A program made the position numbers and the translations under genes. A DNA stretch of 64,000 bases, taken from positions 62,001 to 126,000 of the forward strand of contig CAWBBL010000032.1 in NCBI GenBank assembly GCA_963786985.1, in the 5' to 3' direction. The notes under the pieces are model-generated. The model ran no database searches and was not told where the DNA came from. It saw only the letters and a program-made list of their open reading frames with translations. This DNA comes from Desertimonas sp963786985 (lineage in GTDB: Bacteria > Actinomycetota > Acidimicrobiia > Acidimicrobiales > Ilumatobacteraceae). Shown piece after piece: positions 33,914 through 42,921 of this stretch (its first letter is position 1; every line of letters begins with the position of its first letter).

Positions 33914-35593
33914 ATGGATGTGACACCTGTGACAGATGCGATTCAACGAGACGAACGTGTAGCGATGGCCGCCGAGGATCTCGACGGCATCGACCCCGTC
34001 GTGTACTCCCGGCGGTGGAAGACCTTGGCCGTGCTGTGTGCCTCGTTGATCATCGTCATCGTCGGCAACACCGTGCTCAATGTCGCGCTGCCGACGCTGC
34101 AGATGCCGGCGGCCGACGGGGGCATCGGGGCATCGAACACCGACATCCAGTGGATCGTCGATGCCTACGGCCTCGTGTTCGCCGGTCTGCTGTTCACGGC
34201 TGCTGCGCTTGGTGACCGGTTCGGCCGTAAGGGAGCCTTGCAGGCCGGCCTCGTCGTCTTCGGACTCGGATCGTTGCTCGGCGTGTTCGCCGACACCTCC
34301 GGATTGCTGATCGTCTCGCGCGCGGTGATGGGCGTCGGGGCGGCATTCGTCATGCCCTCGACACTGTCGATCCTCGCCAACGTGTTCCCGGCCCGGGAGC
34401 GGGCCAAGGCGATCGCCGTGTGGGCCGGCATCTCCGGCGCCGGCGCGGCGATCGGCCCGGTCGCCTCCGGAATGCTCCTCGAGCACTTCTGGTACGGCTC
34501 TGTGTTCCTCGTCAACCTGCCGATCATCATCGGGGCGATCGCCGCCGGGTACGTCCTCGTGCCGAAGTCGAAGGATGCCGGCGAGACGCCGCTCGACCCG
34601 GTCGGCGCCGTCCTGTCGATCCTCGGCCTGAGCTCGCTCGTGTACGCGATCATCGAGGGACCACACCACGGCTGGTTGAGCGTCGAGTCGGCGCTGTGGT
34701 TCGGCGCCGCGGCGGTCTTCCTGGTCACCTTCGGGCTGTGGGAGTGGCACAACCGCCATCCGATGCTCGAGCTGCGGCTGTTCAAGAATCCGCGGTTCGC
34801 CGTGTCGTCCGGTGGCATCACGCTCGTCTTCTTCGCGATGTTCGGGTCGTTCTTCATGCTCGCCCAGTACTTCCAGGGCGTCATCGGCTGGAGCCCGCTC
34901 GGCGCTGCCCTGCGCCTGGTGCCGTTCTCGGTGGTGATGATGATCATCGCCCCGAACACGCCGAAGCTGGTCGCCCGCCTCGGCGCCAACAAGGTCGGGG
35001 CACTCGGCCTCAGCTCGGTCGCCATCGGGATGATCGGCACGCAGCTGTTCTTCGACGTCGACACGCCCTACTGGACGATGCTGATCGTGATCTTCTTCCT
35101 CGCCGCCGGGATGGCGATGACGATGACGCCGATGACCACCCAGCTGATGGCTGCGGTTCCCCGCGACCGGGCCGGGATGGGATCGGCGACCAACGACACA
35201 ACCCGTGAGCTCGGTGGCGCACTGGGGGTCGCCGTGCTCGGGTCGCTGGTTACCAGCCAGTTCGCCAACGGTGTCGCCGCCGCAGTCAGCGACCTCCCGG
35301 CAGCCGTCCGGGAGGAAGCCGAGGGCGGTCTCGGCGGTGTGATCGGTTTGAACCTGCAGGGTCTTGTGCCGGACAGCGTCGTCGACACGGCGCGCCGTGC
35401 CTTCGTCGACGGCCTCGGCCTGGCGACCACGGTTTCGGCTGTCGTCGTGGTGATCGCCGCCGTGCTCGTCTACAAGTTCCTGCCCTCGGACCGTGGCTCG
35501 CTGGAGGTCTCCGGCGAGGGCGTCGAGGTCGAGCCCGGTGAAGCGGCGTTCAACGCCGGCGAGATCTCACCGGCACCGGTCGGCGGTCACTGA
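33914..35593 (+). CDS. MFS multidrug exporter, DHA2 (EmrB/QacA-type, 14 TM)
   Basis: The 559-residue inner-membrane protein has about 14 hydrophobic segments. The first is LAVLCASLIIVIVGNTVLNVALPTL, carrying the DHA2 motif, and QWIVDAYGLVFAGLLFTAAALGDRFGRKG follows (motif D1 and motif A). GPVASGMLLEHFWYGSVFLVNLPI and RAGMGSATNDTTRELGGALGVAVLG (motif C-like region) are also typical of EmrB/QacA exporters. It should export hydrophobic compounds using the proton gradient. It is divergent from the TetR-type regulator across a palindromic operator. The ATG at 33914 lies inside a TGTGACA-CC-TGTGACA repeat, so regulator binding there could also block translation start. Confidence 0.85.
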   Translation: MDVTPVTDAIQRDERVAMAAEDLDGIDPVVYSRRWKTLAVLCASLIIVIVGNTVLNVALPTLQMPAADGGIGASNTDIQWIVDAYGLVFAGLLFTAAALGDRFGRKGALQAGLVVFGLGSLLGVFADTSGLLIVSRAVMGVGAAFVMPSTLSILANVFPARERAKAIAVWAGISGAGAAIGPVASGMLLEHFWYGSVFLVNLPIIIGAIAAGYVLVPKSKDAGETPLDPVGAVLSILGLSSLVYAIIEGPHHGWLSVESALWFGAAAVFLVTFGLWEWHNRHPMLELRLFKNPRFAVSSGGITLVFFAMFGSFFMLAQYFQGVIGWSPLGAALRLVPFSVVMMIIAPNTPKLVARLGANKVGALGLSSVAIGMIGTQLFFDVDTPYWTMLIVIFFLAAGMAMTMTPMTTQLMAAVPRDRAGMGSATNDTTRELGGALGVAVLGSLVTSQFANGVAAAVSDLPAAVREEAEGGLGGVIGLNLQGLVPDSVVDTARRAFVDGLGLATTVSAVVVVIAAVLVYKFLPSDRGSLEVSGEGVEVEPGEAAFNAGEISPAPVGGH

Positions 35594-35614
35594 GCGCCAT
35601 CCCCTCGGCGTCAG

Positions 35615-36859
35615 TCAGGCAGCGACCCGCTCGTAGACGGGCGCGGCCTCCAGCTCGAGGGCAACGACATCTCCGTCGCGGCGACCCGCGCCAGTGGTGC
35701 GGCGGGCCGCGTGCACGACGAGCACGAGGAGGACGATGGCTGCGGCGATGATGCCGAGGATCATCGTTCCAGCGGTGTGCACGCCCCAGCGCTCGCTGAC
35801 TGCGCCGAAGGCGAGGGAGAACGGCAGGAACACGATCCAGCTTCCAGCGCCGACCGTCGAGGAGACTCCGGATCGGATGTCGGAGGGGATGGCGTCGTGC
35901 AGTAGGCGGGTGAGGAAGATGCCGATGGCGATCGCCAGTGCGGCGAGGACCGCTTGGGCGGCGGTGGCGACGGCCGGGTTGCGGGCGAACACGAGTGTCA
36001 CGCCGCCGGTCACCAGCGCCGCCGACACGACGACCAGTGATGGCCACCGCTCGAACCGGACCCGTCCGGCGAGCAGCCCGCCGAGGCCGAGCGACGCCAT
36101 CAGGGCGGCCCACGCCGGCCCGAACGATCCCGCCGACGCGTCGGCGTCGACGAGCCACAGCGGGCCGAACTCGAACACGGCCTGGGTGAGCAGCCCGGTG
36201 AGGATCAACAAGGCGGCGATGGGGATCAGCCGGGTTTGCCGGCGCACGGTGAGCACGGTGGCGGCCAGGTGGTCGCCGAGCGAGTGACGCTCGGTGACCT
36301 CGTGCAGGTGCGGCTCGCGGAAGCGCAGCAGGAACAATGTCGACACGACGAGGAACGGAAGGGTGGCGAAGTACGTGACCCGGGGCGTTGTCGCCGCGGC
36401 GAGCACCCCGCCGGCCAGCGCGCCGAATGTCAACGACAGGCTTTCGGCGATGCGGACGCGGCCGACAACGGATTCGAAACGGTCACTGGACCCGGTCTCC
36501 TCGAGGACGGTGTCGTAAACAACGGCGTCGAACGTTCCCGATTGCATCGCGAAATACACGCCGAGGAACATCGCCGCCACGATGTACATCCCGACGCTGT
36601 TGCTCAACCCGCCCAGCAGCACGCTGGCGAAGGCGCCGAGGTTGCCGATGACGAGGACGCCACGCCGGCTCCACCGATCGGCAAGGACCCCGGACACGAC
36701 CTCGAGGAGGGGGACAAGGCCGGCGTACGCCGCGGCCATCACTCCGATCGTTTGCGGGGTGAACCCGATGTCGCTGAGAAAGAGCTTCTCGATGGGGACC
36801 CACAGGGCGACGCCTCCGAAGAAGAACGCGGCGATCAACGGGGCTAGGCGATTCAACAT
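35615..36859 (-). CDS. MFS transporter
   Basis: The 414-residue protein has 12 likely helices, beginning LAPLIAAFFFGGVALWVPIEKLFL, with MFS motif A-like ADRWSRRGVLVIGN after helix 2 and SSDRFESVVGRVRIAESLSLTFGALAGGVLAA mid-protein. Such MFS proteins of about 410 residues are often exporters of drugs or metabolites; the substrate cannot be read. It is convergent with the DHA2 exporter (21-bp gap) and divergent from an HxlR regulator, with palindromes in the 80-bp intergenic region. Confidence 0.8.
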   Translation of the reverse strand: MLNRLAPLIAAFFFGGVALWVPIEKLFLSDIGFTPQTIGVMAAAYAGLVPLLEVVSGVLADRWSRRGVLVIGNLGAFASVLLGGLSNSVGMYIVAAMFLGVYFAMQSGTFDAVVYDTVLEETGSSDRFESVVGRVRIAESLSLTFGALAGGVLAAATTPRVTYFATLPFLVVSTLFLLRFREPHLHEVTERHSLGDHLAATVLTVRRQTRLIPIAALLILTGLLTQAVFEFGPLWLVDADASAGSFGPAWAALMASLGLGGLLAGRVRFERWPSLVVVSAALVTGGVTLVFARNPAVATAAQAVLAALAIAIGIFLTRLLHDAIPSDIRSGVSSTVGAGSWIVFLPFSLAFGAVSERWGVHTAGTMILGIIAAAIVLLVLVVHAARRTTGAGRRDGDVVALELEAAPVYERVAA

Positions 36860-36860
36860 A

Positions 36861-36877
36861 ACTCCTAAAATAGGAGT
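36861..36877. promoter_or_regulatory. perfect palindrome ACTCCTA-AAA-TAGGAGT, likely HxlR-family operator
   Basis: This 17-bp palindrome starts 2 bp upstream of the leftward MFS start codon and would cover its translation initiation region. A second weaker dyad, ACT-N6-AGT (36883-36894), follows in the same gap toward the HxlR gene. This is unusually AT-rich for the window. Confidence 0.7.
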
Positions 36878-36939
36878 GAATACTCTGAATAGTCAAGCAC
36901 TTGTTGCGAAACTAGGACCGATGTCACTATGCTTGCGAC

Positions 36940-37608
36940 GTGGCAACGATGCGTACGTACGGCGACGGCTGCTCATCCGCCCACGCCCTCGACCTCGTCG
37001 GCGAGCGGTGGGCATTGCTGATCGTCCGCGATCTTCTGTTCGGGCCGAAGCGCTTCTCCGATCTCGCCGCAGGACTGCCCCAGGCGAGCCCGAACGTCGT
37101 GACCCAGCGGCTGCGCGAACTCGAAGCGGCGGGCATCGTGCGCCGCCGTCGCCTGCCACCGCCAGCGTCGACGATGGTCTACGAGCTCACCGAGTGGGGC
37201 GCCGAGTTGGAGACGATCCTCATGGGACTGCAGCGTTGGGGGGCGGCGTCACCGACGTTCCCCCACGACATCCCCGCCGGCTGCGACGCCGTCATGCTGG
37301 CATTGAAGAATGCCTTCGACGCCTCTGCCGTCGACGACCTCCGGGCGCTCGTCGAGATCCGCTTCGGGACCGCGGCGTTCGCCGTCACCGTCGGCGACCA
37401 CCGCCTCGACATCCGGCGCGGGACAGCGGAACGCCCGGCGGCGGTCATCGCGACTGAGCCGATGACCCTGGAGCACGTGGTCTTCGGGATGCGATCGCTC
37501 GGTGACGCCGAGGCCGCCGAGGACCTCTGCGTCGAGGGCGACCGCGCCGTCGCCGAGCGCTTCCTGGGGGCCTTCCAGACCGTCGAGACTCCACCAATGC
37601 CTGTGTAG
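36940..37608 (+). CDS. HxlR-family regulator with C-terminal SCP2-like domain
   Basis: The 222-residue protein begins with the HxlR entry CSSAHALDLVGERWALLIVRDLLFGPKRFSDL, then LPQASPNVVTQRLRELEAAGIVRRRR (winged helix) and LTEWGAELETIL. HxlR proteins sense quinones, aldehydes or oxidants through a conserved N-terminal Cys; the Cys in DGCSSAHA is present. The C-terminal half (about 120-222, with FAVTVGDHRLDIRRG and AAVIATEPMTLEHVVFG) resembles a sterol-carrier/SCP2-like pocket, which may bind a hydrophobic ligand. It is divergent from an MFS gene it probably controls. The start is GTG 36940 or ATG 36949. Confidence 0.8.
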   Translation: MATMRTYGDGCSSAHALDLVGERWALLIVRDLLFGPKRFSDLAAGLPQASPNVVTQRLRELEAAGIVRRRRLPPPASTMVYELTEWGAELETILMGLQRWGAASPTFPHDIPAGCDAVMLALKNAFDASAVDDLRALVEIRFGTAAFAVTVGDHRLDIRRGTAERPAAVIATEPMTLEHVVFGMRSLGDAEAAEDLCVEGDRAVAERFLGAFQTVETPPMPV

Positions 37609-37669
37609 GGCACCGTTCGGTCCCCCAAACCCCCATCGGTCGTTCGGCGCAGGCCGTACGCTGGGGCGC

Positions 37670-38029
37670 ATGCCAATGCGCACGGAGTGCAAGCACTTCG
37701 AGAGCCGCACGTACCGCAACGGTGAGACCGTGCGCAAGTGCGACCTCGACCTCGCCCCCGACGCCCCGTGGCGGTGCCCCGACAACTGCCCCGCCTATGA
37801 GCGCCGCCTCGCCGACCGGTCCTGGACGCACGGCTCATTGGTGACACCACCGACACCTGACGAGCCGGAGTCGGTGGCCGACGGCAGCGCCGCGGCGATC
37901 CTCGACGAGGCCGAGGACGTGCTCAACGCCGTTGGCGACCAGGTCCGCGCCGAGGTCGACGCCGAGCGGGCCGAGGCCGGCCGCAAGCGGCGTTGGTGGT
38001 CGCGGTTCTTCAGCACGTACGACGACTGA
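37670..38029 (+). CDS. small Cys-containing hypothetical protein
   Basis: The 119-residue protein has four Cys in the first 40 residues (TECKHFESRTY, VRKCDLDLAPDAPWRCPDNCPAY), a spacing that suggests zinc binding or a small redox site. The C-terminal half is helical and charged (EAEDVLNAVGDQVRAEVDAERAEAG) and ends RKRRWWSRFFSTYDD. I do not recognise the family. It lies 17 bp upstream of the BMP-type importer genes, so it may be transcribed with them. Two in-frame ATGs (37670, 37676) are possible starts. Confidence 0.65.
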   Translation: MPMRTECKHFESRTYRNGETVRKCDLDLAPDAPWRCPDNCPAYERRLADRSWTHGSLVTPPTPDEPESVADGSAAAILDEAEDVLNAVGDQVRAEVDAERAEAGRKRRWWSRFFSTYDD

Positions 38030-38046
38030 TCGCTTACATTCCGTCA

Positions 38047-39199
38047 ATGCCGCGGACAGCCGACCGTCACCTGACGTCGCGGCTCGGCGCGATGGTTCCG
38101 CTGATCGCCGCCCTCGGCGCCTTCGCCGTCGGCGCCGTGATGATCTGGCTGCTCGGCGCCTCGCCCTGGGAGGGGTTCAAGGCCCTGTTCTCCGGGGCGT
38201 TCGGCGGGCGCTCCGAACTGGCCGACACGGCGCTCAAGGCGACGCCGCTGCTCCTCGTCGGCACCGGTATCTGCATCGCCTTCCGGGCCCGGGTGATCAA
38301 CATCGGTGGCGAGGGGCAGATCCTCCTCGGCGCCCTGTTGGCGACCGTCATCGCCCTGGCGCTCGGTGATCTGCCGAGGCCCGTCCTGCTCCCGCTGGTG
38401 CTCGTGGCTGGAATGCTCGGCGGTGGTGCCTGGGGGGCGATTCCCGGGGCGCTCAAGGCGTACCTCGGTGTCAACGAGATCCTCTCGACGATCATGCTCA
38501 ACATCGTCGCCGTGCAGCTCGTGACGTACCTGTTGCGGGGGCCGCTGATCGACCCGGCCCAGGCGGCGAGCGGGGCGCGCATCCCGCAGACCGAACGGCT
38601 CTCGCCCAACGCCGACCTGCCGGTGATCCTCGGCGGCACCCGTTTGCATCTCGGCGTCGTGATCGCCGTCGGCATCGCCGTCGCCGCCTGGGTCTTGCTC
38701 TGGCAGACGAGCGTCGGCTACCGGATTCGTGCCGTTGGTGCCGGCCCCGAAGCGGCCCGCTATGCGGGCATCCCGGTGCGCTCGATGACGATGCTCGCCC
38801 TCACCGCTGAGCGGCGCGTTGTGCGGGCTGGCCGGAGCGATCCTCGTGTTCGGCAGCGAGAGCCACCGGTTCATCACCGATGGATCGTCCACCGGGTTCA
38901 CCGGCTCGGCCGGTTTCAACGGCATCGTCGCCGCCCTGTTCGGGGCGCTCCACCCGCTGTGGACGATCCCCTCGTCGTTCCTGTTCGGGGGCCTGCTCGT
39001 CGGGGCCAACGTGATGCAGCGGGAGATCCAGATTCCGGCATCGCTGGTGGTCGCCCTCAACGGTGTGGTGGTGCTGTTCGTCGTCGCCAGCGTGGACGTA
39101 CGGCGGCGGGTGCTCCGGCGCACACCGCCGGCCCAGGGCGGCAGCGCTCGGGCGGACATCCCGGCGTCACCCGTCGACTTGGAGCAGGTCAACGCGTGA
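38047..39199 (+). CDS. BMP-type (nucleoside) ABC permease 1, one frameshift
   Basis: The product matches the first permease of BmpA/PnrA-type nucleoside importers: TALKATPLLLVGTGICIAFRARVINIGGEGQILLGAL, LGVNEILSTIMLNIVAVQLVTYLL, VGYRIRAVGAGPEAARYAGIPV, then GSAGFNGIVAALFGALHPLWT. The frame breaks near 38806 by one extra base: reading MTMLALT then LSGALCGLAGAILVFGSE restores a continuous ~384-residue protein. Around ten membrane helices are expected. It overlaps the second permease by 4 bp (GTGA). The unusual order here is permease, permease, binding protein, ATPase. Confidence 0.8.
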
Positions 39200-40131
39200 G
39201 CGAGTTCTTCACCGTGTCGGTGCTCGTCGCCACCGTCGCCTCGGCCGTGCGGTTGACGACGCCGTACGCCTTCGCCGCCCTCGGCGAGACCCTCGGGCAA
39301 CGCAGTGGCGTGCTCAACCTCGGTGTCGACGGCGTCATGCTGCTCGGTGCGTTCTTCGCCTACTGGGTGGCGTTGGAGCAGCAGAACCTGTGGCTCGCCG
39401 TGCTCGCCGGAGCGGCCGTCGGAACCGTGATGGGGATCGTGTACGCGATCGTCACGCTCGTCTTCCACGGCGAGCAGGGGATCAGCGGCATCGGCGTGTA
39501 CCTGTTCGGGCTCGGGCTGTCCGAGCTGCTGTATCGCCAGCACATCGGCACCCCGTTGCCGGCGCCGACGCTGAAGCGCTGGGAGATCCCGCTGCTCGGC
39601 GACATCCCGGAGGTCGGCAGGATGTTCTTCGACCACAGCCTGCTCGTCTACGCCTCCGTCCTGCTCGTGCCCGTGCTCGCCCTGTTGATCAACCACACCC
39701 GCTTCGGGCTCGATGTGCGCGCTGTCGGCGAGAATCCGGAGGCCGCCGACAGCCGCGGTGTCAGCGTCAACCGCACTCGCACCGTCACGATCCTCGTCGC
39801 CAACACCCTCGCCGGAGTGGCGGGAGCGGCGTTGGCGCTGGAGATCGGCACGTTCCAGCAGAACCTGACGAACGGCATCGGGTTCATCGCCGTCGCCCTC
39901 GTGTACTTCGGGTCGTGGCGACCACTGTGGGTCTTCGCCGGGGCCTTCCTCTACGGCTTGCTCAACGCCACGGTCAACCAGTTGAAGACGCTCGGCATCG
40001 TGAGCGGGAGCGCCGCCAGCCTGGCCACGGCAGCCCCGGCAGTGCTCACCGTCGTCGCCCTCGTCGTCATCGCCCGTCGCCGTGTCGAGCAACCGGCGGC
40101 ACTGACGTTGCCCTTCGTCCGCGGCGGCTAG
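39196..40131 (+). CDS. BMP-type (nucleoside) ABC permease 2
   Basis: The 311-residue intact permease has LTTPYAFAALGETLGQRSGVLNLGVDGVMLLGAFFAYW, GISGIGVYLFGLGLSELLYRQHIG, FGLDVRAVGENPEAADSRGVSVNRTR and NGIGFIAVALVYFGSWRPLWVFAGAFLYGLLNA. This is the pattern of the second inner-membrane subunit of nucleoside (guanosine/uridine-type) BMP importers. The GTG start overlaps the stop of permease 1. The binding-protein gene follows after 37 bp with a strong AGGAGG site, so all four transporter genes are one unit. Confidence 0.85.
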   Translation: MSEFFTVSVLVATVASAVRLTTPYAFAALGETLGQRSGVLNLGVDGVMLLGAFFAYWVALEQQNLWLAVLAGAAVGTVMGIVYAIVTLVFHGEQGISGIGVYLFGLGLSELLYRQHIGTPLPAPTLKRWEIPLLGDIPEVGRMFFDHSLLVYASVLLVPVLALLINHTRFGLDVRAVGENPEAADSRGVSVNRTRTVTILVANTLAGVAGAALALEIGTFQQNLTNGIGFIAVALVYFGSWRPLWVFAGAFLYGLLNATVNQLKTLGIVSGSAASLATAAPAVLTVVALVVIARRRVEQPAALTLPFVRGG

Positions 40132-40168
40132 ACCTCTCCATCAACCAGCACAACCCCCAGGAGGAAAC

Positions 40169-41273
40169 ATGCAAACCAGCAAGTGGAACGTCCGGCCGCT
40201 GCGCCGGACGGCGATCGCGGCGAGTCTCGTGCTCGGCGCCACGGCCGCCACCGGCGCGGCATCGGCGTCCGACGACGACGCCGACGACTTCGACAGTCGC
40301 GGTGGTGATGCCCAGCGCGGCGAACGACCTGGCGTTCTCGCAGAGCATCATCGACTCTCTCGAGCGCCTCGAAGAGGCCGACGTGATCGACGAGTACGAC
40401 TACAGCGAGAACATGTTCGTCGTCGAGGACGCCGCCGGGGCGATCCGCGGGTACGCCGAGTCCGGTGACTACGACTTGGTGATCGCCCACGGGTCGCAGT
40501 ACGGCGCGCCACTCGCCGAGATCGCCCCGGACTTCCCGGACGTGGCGTTCGCCTGGGGCACCGAGTCCGACACCTTCGGACTGCCCAACGTGTCGGCGTA
40601 CACGGCATCGTCCGATCAGGGCGGCTACGTGATGGGGGAGATGGCGGCGATGCTGGCCGGCGACGGGTCCGTCGGGGTCATCGGCCCGATCGAGGTGGGT
40701 GACGCCAAGCTGTACGTCGATGGGTTCGTCGCCGGGGCGACGGCGGCCAACGCCGACCTCGAGGTCGGCGTCAACTACACCGATTCGTTCAGCGACACGG
40801 CGTTGGCGGCGGAGGCGGCGACCTCGTTCATCGACGGTGGGGCGACGGTTCTCAGCGGGACGGCGCAGATGACCGTCGGCGCGATCGGTGTCGCCAGCGA
40901 GCGCGGCGTGCTGTGGTTCGGCACACAGAGCAACCAGACCCAGCTGGCGCCCGAGGTGGTCGTTGCCAACCAGGTGTACCACTGGGAGGTCGTCCTCACC
41001 GACCTGATCGATGGGATCAAGGGCGGCACACTCGGTGGCGAGTCGTACGACATCAACCTCGGCCAACGAGGGACTGTCATCGAGTTCAACGCCGACTACG
41101 AGGTTCCGGCGGACGTGATGAGCACCGCCGAGGCGACGATCGCCGCCCTCGCCAGTGGCGAGTTGGAGACCGGTGTGTCGGCGGCGCCGGAGCGACCGAC
41201 GAGTCGCGGCGACCACGACGGGCACTCGGCGGCGCCAGCAGGCACCGACGCCCCGGCGACGACGGCGGGCTGA
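40169..41273 (+). CDS. BMP-family substrate-binding protein, one frameshift
   Basis: A signal peptide (RRTAIAASLVLGATAATGAASA) precedes a BMP/PnrA domain: VAVVMPSAANDLAFSQSIIDSLE, IAHGSQYGAPLAEIAPDFPDVAFAWG, GYVMGEMAAMLAG, VGVIGPIEVGDAKLYVDGFVAG, VLSGTAQMTVGAIGVASERGVLWFG. One extra base near 40292, just after the signal peptide, splits the frame. There is no lipobox Cys, whereas most BMP proteins are lipoproteins, so anchoring is uncertain. A Pro/Ala-rich tail ends the protein. Expected ligands are nucleosides, delivered to the adjacent permeases. Confidence 0.8.
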
Positions 41274-41280
41274 CCTCGTC

Positions 41281-42816
41281 ATGGCGGCGACTCCGGGGGC
41301 CGTGCTGCTGCAGATGCGCGGCATCACGACGCGGTTCCCCGGCGTCGTCGCCAACGACGACGTCGACTTCGACGTGCGCGCCGGGGAGGTCCACGCCCTG
41401 CTCGGCGAGAACGGCGCCGGCAAGAGCACGCTGATGCGCGTGCTGTTCGGCCTGCAGAAGGCCGACTCGGGTGCGGTGCTGCTCGACGGCCGACCACTTC
41501 GGGTGCGCTCGCCGAGCGACGCGATCGCCGCCGGGATCGGGATGATCCACCAGCACTTCATGCTCGTGCCGACGCTGACGGTCGCCGAGAACGTCGCCCT
41601 CGGGCAGGGATCGAACCCGTTGGGATCGCTCGGCTTGAAGGCGATCGCCGACCGCCTCGGCGACCTCAGCGCCGAGTTCGAGCTCGGCGTTCATCCGAAC
41701 GCCAAGGTCTGGCAGCTCTCGGTGGGCGAGCGTCAACGGGTCGAGATCCTCAAGGCAGTGTTCCACGAGACGCGTCTGCTCGTCCTCGACGAGCCGACGG
41801 CGGTGCTGACTCCGCAGGAGGTCGACCAGCTGCTCGCGACCTTGCGGCGGATGGCCGACGCCGGGCGCGGGCTCGTGTTCATCTCCCACAAGCTGCACGA
41901 GGTGATGGCCTTCGCCGATCGGATCACCGTGATGCGCGACGGGGTGGTCACCGGAGAGGTGCTCCCGGAGAACACGTCTCGTCAGGAGCTGGCCGACTTG
42001 ATGGTTGGTCGACCGGTCAAGCTGGTCCCCGACCGCACCGATCGGGCACCGGGCGACGTCGCCCTGTCCGTTGGCGGCTTGACCGTGGTCGGCGATCGGG
42101 CCCAGACCGCCGTCGACGACGTGTCATTGGACGTACGTGCCGGCGAGGTCCTCGGCATCGCCGGCGTCTCCGGCAACGGGCAACGCGAGTTGGCCGAGGC
42201 GATCGCCGGACTGCGGCCACCCAGTGCCGGAACGATCGTGATCGGTGGCGACGTGATCGACGGCACGTCACCTCGGCATGGTCGCCAGAGCGGACTGGCG
42301 TACGTACCGGAGGAACGAATGCGCGACGGCGTCATCGCATCGTTCGCCGTCTGGGAGAACCTCATGCTCCTCGATCACGGGCGGCCACCCTTCGCCCGCC
42401 GCGGCATGCTGCGTCGGGCAGCGATCCGCCAGCACGCCGATCGACTGGTGCGCGAGTTCGCCGTGCGGACGCCGGGCCTCGACACGCCGACCCGGGCGTT
42501 GTCGGGCGGCAACATCCAGAAGCTGATCATGGCGCGAGAGGTGACGTCGGCGCGACGGGTCCTGCTCGCCGCGCAGCCGACCCGCGGCGTCGACATCGGG
42601 GCCGCCGAGTACATCCATGCCCGGCTGATGGCGGCCCGTGATGCCGGGCTCGCCGTGCTCCTCATCTCCGAGGATCTCGACGAGGTGCTGGCCCTCAGCG
42701 ACCGCGTCGCCGTGATGCTCGACGGTCGAATCGTCGGCACCCTCGACCGCCCCGCCTGCACCACGAGCCGCCTCGGGATGATGATGGCCGGCGCCGGCGA
42801 CCCCGGCCCCTCCTGA
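41281..42816 (+). CDS. BMP-type importer ATPase with two ABC domains
   Basis: The 511-residue tandem ABC ATPase is of the RbsA/YufO type. Domain 1 has GENGAGKST, LSVGERQRVEI and LLVLDEPTAVLTP (catalytic Glu and His present). Domain 2 has the degenerate Walker A GVSGNGQRELAE usual for this class, LSGGNIQKLIMAREV and VLLAAQPTRGVDIG. It powers the two permeases upstream for nucleoside-type uptake. The ATG at 41281 is 7 bp after the binding-protein stop. The gene ends 4 bp before a GAGTGTTT-type repeat. Confidence 0.87.
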   Translation: MAATPGAVLLQMRGITTRFPGVVANDDVDFDVRAGEVHALLGENGAGKSTLMRVLFGLQKADSGAVLLDGRPLRVRSPSDAIAAGIGMIHQHFMLVPTLTVAENVALGQGSNPLGSLGLKAIADRLGDLSAEFELGVHPNAKVWQLSVGERQRVEILKAVFHETRLLVLDEPTAVLTPQEVDQLLATLRRMADAGRGLVFISHKLHEVMAFADRITVMRDGVVTGEVLPENTSRQELADLMVGRPVKLVPDRTDRAPGDVALSVGGLTVVGDRAQTAVDDVSLDVRAGEVLGIAGVSGNGQRELAEAIAGLRPPSAGTIVIGGDVIDGTSPRHGRQSGLAYVPEERMRDGVIASFAVWENLMLLDHGRPPFARRGMLRRAAIRQHADRLVREFAVRTPGLDTPTRALSGGNIQKLIMAREVTSARRVLLAAQPTRGVDIGAAEYIHARLMAARDAGLAVLLISEDLDEVLALSDRVAVMLDGRIVGTLDRPACTTSRLGMMMAGAGDPGPS

Positions 42817-42819
42817 CCC

Positions 42820-42892
42820 GAGTGTTTCCGGCCATCCGAGTGTTTCCGGGCGTGCCGTCGCGCCGCAGACACTCCGGTAGCCGGAAACACTC
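42820..42892. repeat. GAGTGTTT element (18/37 geometry), copy c, four arms
   Basis: GAGTGTTT lies at 42820-42827 and 42838-42845, then inverse arms at 42867-42874 (AGACACTC, one mismatch) and 42885-42892 (AAACACTC). Offsets are 18 on both sides and the inner span 37, the same as copy b. It separates the importer operon from the suf genes. Confidence 0.85.
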
Positions 42893-42921
42893 GGATGGGG
42901 AGGGCCGTAGGCTGGGGGGTC

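Noticed and set aside
39063..41273. A 736-codon frame that looks like a permease-binding-protein fusion
   Set aside because: The first part is a shadow of permease 2 (39196-40131). Only the part after 40292 is the real BMP protein, brought into this frame by one indel.
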